Part shown: positions 1 through 64,000 of the stretch, piece after piece
Layout: each line of letters begins with the position of its first letter
Numbering within the stretch: position 1 is the stretch's first letter
Assembly: GCA_054601695.1 (NCBI GenBank)
Contig: BAAHQB010000149.1
Location: 124,001-188,000 of the forward strand
Direction of reading: 5' to 3'
Source: Amorphochlora amoebiformis
Taxonomy: Eukaryota; Cercozoa; Chlorarachniophyceae
DNA length: 64,000 nucleotides
The notes under the pieces: model-generated
What the model was told of the DNA's origin: nothing
What the model saw: the letters and a program-made list of their open reading frames with translations, nothing else
Database searches by the model: none
Position numbers and translations under genes: made by a program

Positions 1-20
1 AATATAATATATATATGTAC

Positions 21-61
<41 letters not shown>

Positions 62-218
62 GTATGCATTTGTGCATGTATACATTTTTGTATGATATCT
101 ATGTGTATACCGATATATTTACATAATATGGACACTTAGTATTACATAACAATTTAAAGTATAAGCATATATGCGGAAAACATTCAGTATTTATGCGTAA
201 ACTATATATACATATATG

Positions 219-277
<59 letters not shown>

Positions 278-391
278 ACAAATATCTGTATACATACCTT
301 TTACATATTAGTATATTGATACCAAAAAATACACATTATTCACATGGAGTGTACATGGTATTTATATGTAAACCAACACTATATAGATACA

Positions 392-431
<40 letters not shown>

Positions 432-464
432 TATATATATATATAAATATATATATGTATATAG

Positions 465-1947
<1,483 letters not shown>

Positions 1948-3300
1948 CCGATATAGAATCAATGGAGTGTGCGAACTTTTGAAATTCCCCAAACTTAAAT
2001 TTAAAATCAGCGCAAGCTATAAACGTGAAACCTTAGATCATGTGTACTCAACTAAGCATCCGATTACGTACGTTACGGTACGTTCCAGGGGCTGGATCCG
2101 ACGGAGTGCGTGCGTATGCATGCACTCCTAGGTGATGATAAATGAACTTAGAGGCGCCTTGTGAGACTCGGATTGCGATTGCGGGGCCGAATCAATCATA
2201 TGCATACGTATCACTGTTACACTAGTACTTACCATCTAGACTACAGTCGAATACGTGGGTTGTATATGTCTATTCACGATATACTCTTAGATACTACGGT
2301 ATATGTATACCATGATCAATGTACGTATAACGAACGTCAGTGTACGCACGTATGCAACCTCCACAAATGTACTGGTTGAACGTCAGTGCCAACGTGAGTG
2401 TTACGTCACATACATGTACATGTATGCACCGGGCTATTATCTTATTGGGCACTAGAGGCAGCCTATTCTGAGACTAATGTATAGCAACAGGCACGGTCTT
2501 ACTGAATCATGATGGCCAAACATCTACCTGTACGCATGCGTAAAAGTCCAACATCTAGAACATGATACTGTAATTATAGTATACGTACACAATAAGTATA
2601 CGTATACGTACGTATACGTAATATGTACACTATCAGTAGTTACGATACGTATACGTATACGTTTATTGCAGTATATATACTATCAGTATACGTATACGTA
2701 TACGTATATGTATACTATCAGTATACATGTATGTATACGTATACCCGGTGACATGTACGTACGTTTGAACGCATGCGTATCACACATACGGTCAGGCTCA
2801 GTACTAGACTGACAAAAAGGTGTCAATGCATTGTACGTTTACTTCTACGTGGCGGCCGACACCCTATACTAGCAAAAGTTCTAGAGTTATTAGTTTTGGG
2901 TGCTCGGCCTCCCAACTTAAACTAATTACTACGGGTAGTATACATATTCTGATATTACTATCATATTAGTCACGTGGTCATCATGATCAGTGGCCGCTGT
3001 GCTATCACCGACACACCTATATTCTAGATATCACCCCATGTAGCCTGGTCAGAGTGGGCAAGGACGTCGACAGCCATTACAATCTTAGAAAATTAGGTGG
3101 CATTCCACGCTAGCCTATTATTCATTAGGCCCCACATCAGAAAGCTACGGGAGCGGAATACACACGCCAATGATATGCTATGAAATGTAAATCGTAACTC
3201 ACATAACGAACATTGGCACAACTATACGCACTTACTAATTTCAGTAGAATGACGGACCTCCAGGTGGGCCCCTGATTTAACGTATCATGAGTAAATAATT
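1948..3300. other. Single-copy intergenic DNA
   Basis: About 1.35 kb of mixed-composition sequence downstream of the UTP4-like stop, before (TA)n resumes. It has no open frame with family resemblance and no exon-like splice pair that I can support. Bases 2570-2770 are dense in self-complementary TACGTA/GTATAC steps. It is probably 3' flank or intergenic spacer. Confidence 0.5.
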
Positions 3301-3393
3301 TATGTATAAAGATGTGTATTTGTTTGTATATAATGAATACATGTATATATAAATTTGTATAAATGTATTACATATACATATATATATATATAT

Positions 3394-3482
<89 letters not shown>

Positions 3483-3489
3483 CATACAT

Positions 3490-3560
<71 letters not shown>

Positions 3561-3578
3561 TATGTACACACACACACA

Positions 3579-3666
<88 letters not shown>

Positions 3667-3671
3667 TATAA

Positions 3672-3708
<37 letters not shown>

Positions 3709-3956
3709 CATATATATATGTGTGTAGTTTTGGGTAAAGTTAGCTGGTGGGTTACGCTTTGGGTTAGCGACACATGGTGTTTACAATGGGGTTAAGATTA
3801 AGCTTAGGCTTAGGGTTGGGCAGAGCGGGTTACCTTTTTCGCATGAGTTTTGGGATTTATATATAAGGCCAGAAAGATGAGATTCAGAGTTGGGTTTTTT
3901 GGCGTTAAATTTGGGATGGCTTCGGTTTTGATGAAGAGGTTAGGGTATGGATTAGG
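3301..3956. repeat. (TA)n/(CA)n microsatellite and degenerate GGGTTA-rich flank
   Basis: 3301-3720 is (TA)n with short (CA)n runs. 3721-3956 is a decayed G/T-rich stretch with scattered GGGTTAG/GGGTTAC words, 3' of the AKAP7-like gene. No gene is seen. Confidence 0.7.
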
Positions 3957-4997
3957 TTAATTGTACCTTTGAATCCCCTCTTCTTCTACATTCGCAGGCT
4001 CCAGGCTGCTCGACAATTTGCTCTCCATCCCCTCACCCTTCGATGCTCGTATTGATATTCTCTTCAGGACCTCATAGAAGGCCCCTTTTGGTGCCCCCAT
4101 TCGGCACAGCAACACCTCTCCGGGCTCTTCTGACCCATAATCAGCCTCTTGGGTGCGTATCAGGGCTTCCATTAGCTTCTCCGGCATTTTTTGCCAGTTG
4201 GTTTTTCGGTTGGTCTTCGCGAGAGTTAGGTGGGGGTTTGACAACGCCACGCCAAATTCCTTCACCATGGAACTCATGCCAAATGTGTTCAGCGCGGCTT
4301 CGATATCACTCTTGATATGGTTCAGAGCCTTCGTACCCTTGGGATCAACCGCGAGGTACAGAACCCTCGACCCAAAGCTGGAGATATTCTGAAACTTCAC
4401 GCGCAGGGGGTGCAACAGGAAACGAGACTGTATCCTCTCCGCAGCTAATTCTAAGGCACGAAAAGCGCTCTTCAGACCGTCCTCTCCTTTGATATGCAAG
4501 AGATTAATCGTCAGGTGCATAGTCACGACGTCGATCAACAGCTTCTTGCTCTCTGGAGACCCTGATGTAAGCCTGTCTTGGATCTCGCGAGCTGACGACA
4601 GGATTTTGGCGTCGGTGATTCGAACGCAAGTGAAGTAGTTGGGGCGAGCTTGAGAACTCCGACGACGCTTGTCCTGCTTCCCACGACTTGCGGAACGCTT
4701 TCTACCTCTTCCTGAGGAGGATTTATCCTCTTCTGGCTTCGTTGGCTTGGGTAACTTGGAGGGCTTGAATGACATGGCTGGCTTGTATGGCTGTGCATTC
4801 ACGTTCAATTTCGATTTGGCTTGCTGGTTATCAGTCTTGATACGTTTCAAATCATTTATCTGTGCGATTGCAGCTCGCACGCCGTTTGACGCTAGGTATT
4901 GGTCATTCCTGGCAGACTGAGATGCCCAGGGCGACGAGCGAATGGCGGCGAGCCGCTTCTCTGTGTCACGTTTTTGTCTCTGCCTGCGCCACGCCAT
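3957..4997 (-). CDS. AKAP7-like 2H phosphoesterase domain protein
   Basis: Intronless frame of 346 residues from ATG 4997 to TAA 3957. The frame is open a little upstream without an ATG, so this is the first usable start (MAWRRQRQK). Residues 1-95 are charged linker. Residues 96-115 are very basic (GRGRKRSASRG, DKRRRSS), a plausible nuclear localisation signal. The catalytic-type domain starts at RPNYFTCVRIT (about residue 118) and carries both 2H motifs, MHLTI (His161) and NPHLTL (His256), about 95 residues apart as in AKAP7/LigT-like proteins. Family members bind nucleotides or cleave 2',5'- or cyclic phosphodiesters. No PKA-anchoring helix was recognised, so the relation is to the central domain of AKAP7, not to its anchoring function. 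It is divergent from PHB2 and may share its promoter region. Confidence 0.88.
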   Translation of the reverse strand: MAWRRQRQKRDTEKRLAAIRSSPWASQSARNDQYLASNGVRAAIAQINDLKRIKTDNQQAKSKLNVNAQPYKPAMSFKPSKLPKPTKPEEDKSSSGRGRKRSASRGKQDKRRRSSQARPNYFTCVRITDAKILSSAREIQDRLTSGSPESKKLLIDVVTMHLTINLLHIKGEDGLKSAFRALELAAERIQSRFLLHPLRVKFQNISSFGSRVLYLAVDPKGTKALNHIKSDIEAALNTFGMSSMVKEFGVALSNPHLTLAKTNRKTNWQKMPEKLMEALIRTQEADYGSEEPGEVLLCRMGAPKGAFYEVLKRISIRASKGEGMESKLSSSLEPANVEEEGIQRYN

Positions 4998-5477
4998 CAA
5001 AGCCTGGTTTTTTGAGGCAAATATTACCAATAATTAAGACGCCATGCGCGACGGTAAATATAGATGGGGTACCGGGCACTTGGGGATATATTTGGGAGAA
5101 GCTAATCGTTCAAGAAGATAGAGGGCTCTAAAGTTTATCCGTGGTCGATAGGTTGTCTTGGGGAGAAATATGGACAGAGATGAACCTCCACAAAGGGTAA
5201 GGATGGGCAGGATTATAGCAGTGCACACCTACGTATATTGTGGACGTTTGAGGGTATCCGAATGCGAAGAAGATATTCTAAAGAGGAGCACTATGATGGT
5301 CTGATGAGAAAGGATACTTGCCTTTTGTTAATTCTTCACTTTCGGTAGTGTTCCACGAGCACCAATCCGGATGGATGCCATTGAATGGTTCGGAATCCAG
5401 CTGAGGGCTCCGGATCTTAATTTCTTTCAGAACATTTCGGCCTCAAAAGTCAGCTTGCGTACGGGACCTCCATAAAA
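4998..5477. promoter_or_regulatory. Divergent AKAP7-like / PHB2 intergenic region
   Basis: 480 bp separate the two ATG codons of opposite-strand genes. The stretch is free of (TA)n and of exon-like signals, unlike almost every other non-coding stretch here. A shared bidirectional promoter is inferred from geometry and composition only. No TATA box is obvious. Confidence 0.5.
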
Positions 5478-6433
5478 ATGGATTTTCGTCGCATGCCCAA
5501 GGTCCCCCCGGGCATGACAAGCCTTGCAAGAGTATTGCTTGGTGCTGCAGGTGCAGGATACATCGCTTACAATGGACTATTCAACGTTCAAGGTGGTAAC
5601 AAGGCGGTCGTCTTCAGTCGCTACAGCGGAGTCAAACCACAGGTCCATACAACCTCATTTTGGGTGGTGAAATCTTTTTTTTTATTGGTCCAGAATCTCA
5701 ATTTATACGATATCCTATATCTCCACGGTAGATTTATGGTGAAGGAACACACTTTTGTGTTCCGTGGCTCGAGAGACCACAGATATTTGATGTGCGGACA
5801 AGACCGAAGAAGCTTCGCTCCATATCAGGCACGAAGGACCTCCAGATGGTGGACATTGAGATGCGCGTCTTGTACAAGCCGAATTCCACCCGTCTGCCGC
5901 TCATCTGGTCGCGCTTCGGCACTGACTACGACGACAGGATTCTTCCATCGATTATCTCGGAGACTCTTAAGGCTGCCATCGCACAATTCGACGCTGCCCA
6001 GCTAATCACAAAGCGTGAGGAAGTCAGCAAGCTTGTTCGTAGAAACCTCACCGAACGAGCAGCCCGAGACTTCCACATCCTTATCGAAGACGTCGCCATC
6101 ACCCACCTAAGTTTCGGGAGAGAGTACACGAAAGCAATCGAGGACAAGCAAGTCGCCCAGCAGGAAGCAGAGAGAGCTAAGTTTCTCGTACAGAGAGCTC
6201 TCCAGGAGAAAAAGGCCATGGTTATTCAAGCTCAGGGTGAGGCGCGAGCCGCAGAGCTGATCGGCCACTCACTCGAGAAGGATTCTAGTTATCTGGAGCT
6301 CAAGAGGCTCGAGGCTGCCAAGGAGATTGCAAACAACGTCGCTCGCTCCAATAACCAAGTGTACCTGACCTCCGACTCTCTGCTTCTTAACCTTCTCGAC
6401 GATACTACTTCTACGTTGAAGTCAAAGAAGTGA
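5478..6433 (+). CDS. PHB2: Prohibitin-2, mitochondrial inner-membrane scaffold
   Basis: Two exons, 5478-5642 and 5732-6433, with an 89 bp intron (CACAG|GTCCAT ... GGTAG|ATTTAT), phase 0. The product is 288 residues, normal for PHB2. An N-terminal hydrophobic segment (about residues 14-34, [16 protein letters not shown]) is followed by the SPFH/band-7 domain with [29 protein letters not shown] and [19 protein letters not shown] coiled-coil region begins at [16 protein letters not shown], and the C-terminus contains [18 protein letters not shown]2 forms a ring complex with PHB1 in the mitochondrial inner membrane. This intron is short and almost free of (TA)n, in sharp contrast to the other spliced genes in the window. 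Confidence 0.97.
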
Positions 6434-22002
<15,569 letters not shown>

Positions 22003-23072
22003 AAGGCCTGCGAAGCTCTCGCTGCCGGCTAGAGAAAGGGACACTAATCTTCGGAAGCAGAGGGTGGGTTTGGGGGAGAGCTGAGCTGATGTTGGAATTC
22101 GGAAAACTTTTCAGGTAAGGATGCTACCAAACGGATATGCTGGCTTGGAGGGTGGGGGAGATACTGTGGGAAGAAAAAATGCGTGTGATTGAGGTCGATG
22201 ACAGTGTTCTAGGGGGATCTCTATTCAGGTGAAATCTCTTAATTTCGACCAGAGGCTGTCCAGAGCTGAATAATATGACACAAGTGTAAAGTGCAGCGTG
22301 TGCAATTCGTTTTGGTAGGGCCGTTTTTCACTAAATTTCTCATTTTTAGAGCATTTCCATAGTATATTTCATAATTGTTAACCAATATTATGTATGTCTG
22401 TTTCATTCATATCCATTCTGAAATATTTAGCGCTGACGCTCTTTATTAGTGTTCAGCATTATTCGATATTTTTTAGAATCCTTTAATAATGTCACCTTTA
22501 TTCGATATTTTAGAACCCTTTATTCATTCAAAAAAAAACAATAATTGTTCTCCTTTAGACTTCTGAGTCACTTCTCCAAAGCTAATCTCCCTATAAAGAC
22601 CGAAATTACCACTTAGAGGTTTTTCTTTGAGTTTTCTCCTAAAATTATGCAGAATCATCAATCGATGCGTGACCTGCATATTTAGGCATTGTAGGGTTGA
22701 TTTCGCTCCGTCTACTTCACTGAAGACTCGAGAATATAATAGTGAATTAGGTTTTGGAAAGATAGTTTGGGACTTTGGGTGTCACGATGTGTACATGAAG
22801 CTACATATTTCTATCTTTCTCTTTCTTTCTCTTTTTCTGGCAAAAAGCTTGGGTATGCAATGTTTGTACATATCTGTATATCTCCATGTGTATATCCCCG
22901 CCCCCCAACCCAAAAACAAAATGCACCCACACACACATATGTATGTATATATATGTATAAATATATGTGTATATATATATGTGTCTATGTACATATGTAT
23001 ATATATACAATTACAAATATGTACATATAAGTATATATCAATACAGATAAGTATATATCAATACATATACAT

Positions 23073-23115
<43 letters not shown>

Positions 23116-23119
23116 TGCA

Positions 23120-23155
<36 letters not shown>

Positions 23156-23460
23156 TTCAAATGTATGCATATCTATTTACTCAAATGGATAAACGAATTT
23201 TATAAACATTAATTACAATAAGACCCAACTTGTGCGTCATAGTAACTCTGAGATAAGACCTAGGTATCTTAGATGTCTAGATATTGACATCTCGATATCT
23301 AGATATTGATATCTCGATATCTAAACACCATGAAACAGCCTTCTATTATCCTGATGAGGGTAGGGTAGCGTTACACTATATATATTGTCTAACTTCCATA
23401 TTTTTGTGTATGTGTATATGTATGTGTATATGTATGTATATGTGTGTATATGTGTGTGTA

Positions 23461-23512
<52 letters not shown>

Positions 23513-23542
23513 ATATATAAACATATATGTATATTGGTGAAC

Positions 23543-23574
<32 letters not shown>

Positions 23575-23617
23575 ATATATATAATATATGTTATATATAA
23601 ACATATGTGTATATTGG

Positions 23618-23657
<40 letters not shown>

Positions 23658-23685
23658 GTTATATATAAACATATGTGTATATTGG

Positions 23686-23775
<90 letters not shown>

Positions 23776-23908
23776 TCACCTTATCCTTGGTTAAGTTGTG
23801 GTTTGTGTTAAGTTTATTAGTCGTCTCGAATATATATATATATATATATTATACACAGATATTTATATATATATATGTGTGTATATATGCATGTATATAT
23901 ATATATAT

Positions 23909-23951
<43 letters not shown>

Positions 23952-23959
23952 CTAGTTCA
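22003..23959. other. Region between the SET gene 3' end and the Sel1 gene start
   Basis: Bases 22045-22920 are single-copy, A/T-rich, and probably the 5' region of the Sel1 gene. 22921-23170 and 23460-23790 are (TA)n with (CA)n. Bases 23805-23835 look like a decayed copy of the last SET exon's end (TTATTAGTCGTCTCGAATA). No independent gene is supported. Confidence 0.5.
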
Positions 23960-34240
<10,281 letters not shown>

Positions 34241-34266
34241 ACACATATATATATAAATATTATAAA

Positions 34267-34305
<39 letters not shown>

Positions 34306-34320
34306 ACACGTATATATATT

Positions 34321-34356
<36 letters not shown>

Positions 34357-34396
34357 ACATACATGTGTGTGTGTGTATATACATACATATATATAC

Positions 34397-34465
34397 AAGC
34401 GCTTTTTCTTGTTTTTGTAGCCATTTCGAAACTGCTTTCGATAATTCCCACTATTGAAATAAATA
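34397..34465. repeat. Second copy of the 34135-34203 island
   Basis: Near-identical to 34135-34203 (GCCATTTCGAAACTGCTTTC and flanks). It is truncated on the AAGCGC side and has lost the TTGTAATA step. It fits the exon-edge copy pattern, but the parent exon's strand is undecided. Confidence 0.7.
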
Positions 34466-34485
34466 CGTATATAAATAAGTATATA

Positions 34486-34533
<48 letters not shown>

Positions 34534-34574
34534 AATATAGATATTATAAATCTATACATATAATAAATATATAC

Positions 34575-34621
<47 letters not shown>

Positions 34622-34635
34622 GTATATATACATAT

Positions 34636-34682
<47 letters not shown>

Positions 34683-34861
34683 GTACTATATATCACTTAA
34701 AAATTTGATCAATCTGAACATATACCGATATTTAATAAATTCGCATATCATGCCAAACCCCATACTATAACCGAATACATACATATATATATATATACAT
34801 ATATATTTATATACATACATATATTTATATATATGTATATATATATATATATATATGTATA

Positions 34862-34902
<41 letters not shown>

Positions 34903-35419
34903 CTTTCATTCTATTTATCATTCATATTATTATTAGTATTATGATTGTTATGATACACAACCCTAAATTTCCTCTGAATATACTTGATTTTTTCCTAAAA
35001 AAATGCACAATATTACCGAAAAATAATATTATTAATAGTATTATGATTATTACCATACACAACCCTAAACTGCCTCTGAATATACTTACTTTTCCCCTCA
35101 AAATCCACAATATTACCGAAAAATATTTTTAATATTATTATTAGTATTATGGTTATTATCACTAAATTACCTCTGAATATACTTTTTTTTTTCCGTTCGC
35201 GTCTTCTATAGGCTTCCAGTGTTTGTCTATCTGTTTCGTCAGATATCTGATATATTGCGAATATTATTTTTTAATATCTATAAAATAATATGATACATAT
35301 GAATTTATAAATATATATACATGTATGTATACACACATATGCATATATATATATATATATGTATTGAAATTAATATTATATAGGTATCTTGGTCTTCTAA
35401 CAACTCGCTACCCAGACAT

Positions 35420-35890
35420 CCAATCAATGTCTCAGATATCTGATATATGCATCCCATCAATATCTCAGATATCTGGTATATGCATATCTGATATATGCAG
35501 CTATTGGCTATCTCAGATGTATCTGATATATGCATCTATTGGCTATCTCAGATATCTAATTTATATATCTATTTGCTATCTCAGATATCTGTTATATGCA
35601 TCTATTGGCTATCTCAGATATCTGATATATGCATCTATTGGCAATCTCAGATATCTGATATAGGCATCTATTGGCTATCTCAGATATCTGATATATGCAT
35701 CTATTTGCTATCTCAGATATCTGATATATGCATATCTAATATATACACTATTGTCTATTTCAGATATCTGATATGTGCATCTATTTGATATCTCAGATAT
35801 CTGATATTTTTAATCTATTTTCTATCTCAGATATCTGATATATGCATCTATTTGCAATCTCAGATATCTGATATATGAATCTATACCTAA
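35420..35890. repeat. Minisatellite of about 35 bp with AGATATCT palindrome
   Basis: About thirteen units of CTCAGATATCTGATATATGC plus ATCTATTGGCTAT. The left end merges into single-copy DNA (35383-35431) that could be an exon on either strand (plus: VSWSSNNSLPRHPIN with AG/GT borders; minus: a short DUF1415 terminal exon). Confidence 0.85.
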
Positions 35891-36207
35891 CCCTAATCAA
35901 ACTTCGAATTGACGATAACCCTAACCCAACCCTAGATCTACGTAACCCTAACCCTGACCCTAACCCTAACCCTAACCCTAACCCTAACCCTAAACCTAAC
36001 AGTTCCCAAACTACCATAACCCTAATTCCAACCTTTACCTAACCCTAACCGTACATAACCCTAACCCTAACCTTAACTAACCCTAACTGGCAGTATCCTA
36101 AGCCTAAACTTAACCCTGACCCTAATGAAAACCCGAATGCTAACCCTAACCCAGCGTAACCTAACCCTAATCCTAACCCTAACCCCAACCCTAACCCCAA
36201 CCCTTAC
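35884..36207 (-). repeat. CCCTAA-type array 3' of the DUF1415 exons
   Basis: Degenerate CCCTAA units on the plus strand that begin right at the donor of DUF1415 exon 36245-36208. In sense this donor is CACCAG|GTAAGGGTTGGGG. Confidence 0.9.
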
Positions 36208-44831
<8,624 letters not shown>

Positions 44832-45638
44832 TTTCTTCCGAAAATTATTCTGCACGTGGTATCTTGAACGGTGTGGGGACACTCCAAATTCGCGGGAGAG
44901 GGGTATGTTGGGTCGGGTTGGGAGAGATGACAATATGGCGAGAAGAACGCGCATAAAAATTTAATTTTTCGCTAAATTAGGCCGAGGGCGAGAATATTAT
45001 ATATCGAGCACTGAGGGGGGGGGAGGGGTTGTAATGCTGGCTTGAATGCCTTCCGAACATGTGCGTTCAAGACCGATATCAGATCCCACGCAAACTAGAG
45101 TGACGTGGCTGCCTCGTCACGGTTTTATTTATCGGCCGAGTAATTAAATATTACGGATGTGACAAGTTCTTCAGTCACGCTTGTACTATACGTAATGTGA
45201 CGTCACGCAACAGTCTGCGGAATCTTGATTTTGCGCACTTTTTGGATACATCCCACCCCTCTCGCGCTATTCGGAAGGAATAGGTATCCGCGTTCCCTCC
45301 CCCATTCTTTTTCACAATATCATATCTCCACGCATATAGACCCCCTTTCCCTACCCTTCCAGTCAAGTTTTTTGAACAAAAAACTCGAAACCTGTAAAAA
45401 ATCGGTGTAATTATCCGATGTGAAAAAGGGGGGGGGTGTTTGGATTGAATTTTTCATAATTCTGGCTTCAGTCATGCAGGATGTTGATGCTGAGCAATTT
45501 GTTGGCGCTTTTGTTTCCTTAATTTTTCGGCTGTATTCCCTGGGGGTAGTGGGAAGTGGATTCGCGATTTTTTCCAAACTTTTCGCCTTTGGGTGATGCT
45601 GACGCCAATTTTTTTTCCTAATATGTCGGCTGCAAGAT
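44832..45638. promoter_or_regulatory. Divergent DUF1415 / NiCoT intergenic region
   Basis: 807 bp between the two start codons, free of (TA)n. It contains TGACGTGG...CGTCACGG (45101-45121) and the palindrome GTGACGTCAC (45197-45206), a CRE-like word also found in the dispersed elements. Bidirectional promoter function is inferred. Confidence 0.5.
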
Positions 45639-56814
<11,176 letters not shown>

Positions 56815-57487
56815 CCTTATGTGTACGTAATTTTTTTTTTCTAGAATTTTCTAGAATCTTTCTAGAATTCTAGCGCGCGCTCTTGATTAAGAGTGTATCT
56901 ATATATTATATATATGTCCATCGATTACGCGCAATATTACTACGGTCAGAATTCGAAGTTTCTTGTGGTTCGCCATTATGGTGAGGTCAAGCTAGTCTAG
57001 TAGTCTAGAGCAAGTCTAGAGCTAGTCTCAAGCTGTAGAAGCCTGTGCTGCGAAATTGAGACTATTTATAATCGAGTATGACGTGAGTCTTTAACTATTA
57101 ATTATATACATCTCTACCGTTAAATATGTTATTTGTACTAGTTGTATCTATATTATATGTAATATGTCTGGGTGTCCGAAGCTGATCACGGTACATGCTG
57201 TATAACTTAGAACTAGTACTAGTGGATCATTGTGTCACTAGGTGTGACTTACGGTCTAACATGGATACAAACACGTATTATCTAGAATATATCTACATTT
57301 TTCATACTGTGAGCGTATTAATTAGATGACTATCGACCATTTTTACGAAATTGACTTGGCTTTAATTTTCGAATCTTTCGATTTCAAGTTGATACTATAC
57401 ACTGAGTCCCAAAAGAGCGAACAACGCGGGAGGACAGTTGGAGTTTTCAACGCTAATCAACTGTACGATGCACATAAATTCACGAAA
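56815..57487. other. Intergenic DNA between convergent NiCoT and eIF2-alpha genes
   Basis: Single-copy sequence free of long (TA)n. Bases 56840-56870 hold TTCTAGAATTTTCTAGAATC-type palindromes and 56985-57060 a CTAG-rich stretch, as seen 3' of the Sel1 gene. No gene is seen. Confidence 0.6.
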
Positions 57488-63340
<5,853 letters not shown>

Positions 63341-63763
63341 CTCCTTCGAAAAAGTCGACAAATTAAATTGCGGAGGGGCTGGTAGGATCAGGACAGTTAC
63401 TTGGGGTGCGGAAGGCATCTCTTTGACTTTATGTCGGAGGGCATCTTCATTTTCCCCCCCCCGGGCCTTCCCCACCCGATTTAAATTTTCTGGGAAATAT
63501 CGACGGTGCCGGAGATATTATAACGAAATCACCTAAATTAATTCCTTTAAAGGGTCACATGACCTTTAATACTATTAAGCTTTCGTTCCGTTTCTTTTGA
63601 TTCCACCTTATTGAATACAACGGTTATGAACAGTATATTAAATGAAAATATCGAACATATCTCTCGTATAATACATTAAGCCTGTCAAATATCTTGTCTA
63701 ATATATAGGATATACGTCACGACTATCTACATATCAATTCTCTGATTTATAAATATATCCCTC
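63341..63763. other. Short single-copy gap upstream of eIF2-alpha
   Basis: 423 bp without (TA)n between two co-directional genes. It probably holds the eIF2-alpha promoter. The eIF2-alpha frame stays open upstream to about 63475, but the residues there show no resemblance to the family. Confidence 0.5.
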
Positions 63764-64000
63764 CTAGATATACACCAAGCAATGGAGGCCAGGTGATTGG
63801 CGAGTGGCAGAATGTCGAGCGACTCGGTCGATCTTACCGACAGCAATGGCGAGTTCCCGGTCAACTTCCTCCTTCTCAGTTTCCTTTTCACCTTCGTTCT
63901 CCTCTACTACCTGACCCTTGACGCCTGGGTCTTCGGAAAAATTATCCAATACATCCTCCAATGGGTCCAGTGGTACAGTGGCTCCGAAAACCAGAGGATC
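63764..64000 (-). CDS. C-terminal part of an unrecognised acidic protein (5' end outside window)
   Basis: A frame open from the window edge (DPLVFGATVPLDPLEDVLDN...) through the acidic run VEENEGEKETEKEEVDRELA to TAG at 63764, 79 codons. A good donor, GCTGTCG|GTAAGATC, lies inside near 63823, so the last 19 or so codons may be intron read-through. I do not recognise the family. It is co-directional with eIF2-alpha and starts upstream of the window. Confidence 0.5.
   Translation of the reverse strand, partial: DPLVFGATVPLDPLEDVLDNFSEDPGVKGQVVEENEGEKETEKEEVDRELAIAVGKIDRVARHSATRQSPGLHCLVYI

Noticed and set aside
3957-5030. AKAP7-like start at 5030
   Set aside because: The first codon there is TTG. 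The first in-frame ATG is at 4997.
22627-23112. 161-residue plus-strand frame upstream of the Sel1 gene
   Set aside because: It starts in A/T-rich single-copy DNA and runs into (TA)n. There is no conserved motif and no plausible start context or splice structure.

Overview
This is nuclear DNA from an intron-rich eukaryote, most likely a free-living or algal protist. The signs are spliced genes with GT-AG introns, exons of 32 to 216 bases scattered over kilobases, and a complete gene set of eukaryotic type (eIF2-alpha, prohibitin 2, an AKAP7-like 2H phosphoesterase, a SET-domain lysine/histidine methyltransferase, a Sel1-repeat protein). All three stop codons end genes, so the nuclear code looks standard. 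A eukaryotic NiCoT nickel/cobalt transporter and a DUF1415 protein, both patchily distributed in eukaryotes, sit head to head. I cannot name the species. No rRNA, tRNA or CRISPR array is visible. Most of the window is (TA)n microsatellite, and the long Ile/Tyr, Arg/Glu, Ala/Arg and Leu/Ser reading frames are translated microsatellites, not genes.

Layout. 465-1947 (+): last exons of a UTP4/Cirhin-like gene. 3957-4997 (-): AKAP7-like 2H phosphoesterase, intronless. 5478-6433 (+): PHB2, two exons, divergent from the former across 480 bp. 8823-22002 (-): Sel1-repeat protein, about 15 exons. 23960-32056 or further (-): SETD3/Rubisco-LSMT-type SET protein, at least 15 exons. 36208-44831 (-): DUF1415 protein, at least 10 exons. 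45639-56814 (+): NiCoT transporter, 19 exons, divergent from DUF1415 across 807 bp. 57488-63340 (-): eIF2-alpha, 10 exons. 63764-64000 (-): 3' end of an unrecognised acidic protein.

I built the multi-exon models by hand. For each junction I required AG/GT borders, phase agreement and continuity of a recognisable protein family. The NiCoT, eIF2-alpha and Sel1 models close in frame from end to end.

The unusual part is the introns. They are made of (TA)n, pyrimidine-rich tracts, TTAGGG/CCCTAA telomere-like arrays, and many short truncated copies of the neighbouring exon edge together with its splice site. These exon-edge copies occur in at least six of the nine genes. They sit in the intron next to the exon they copy, usually end abruptly inside exon sequence, and are separated by (TA)n. 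In NiCoT, SETD and eIF2-alpha the telomere-like arrays directly abut splice sites and seem to supply the polypyrimidine tract or the donor context. One Sel1 intron also holds a CG dinucleotide array of about 1.1 kb flanked symmetrically by (GA)n and (TA)n. The candidate undescribed phenomenon is therefore a mode of intron growth that multiplies splice-site/exon-edge fragments within (TA)n and telomere-like DNA.
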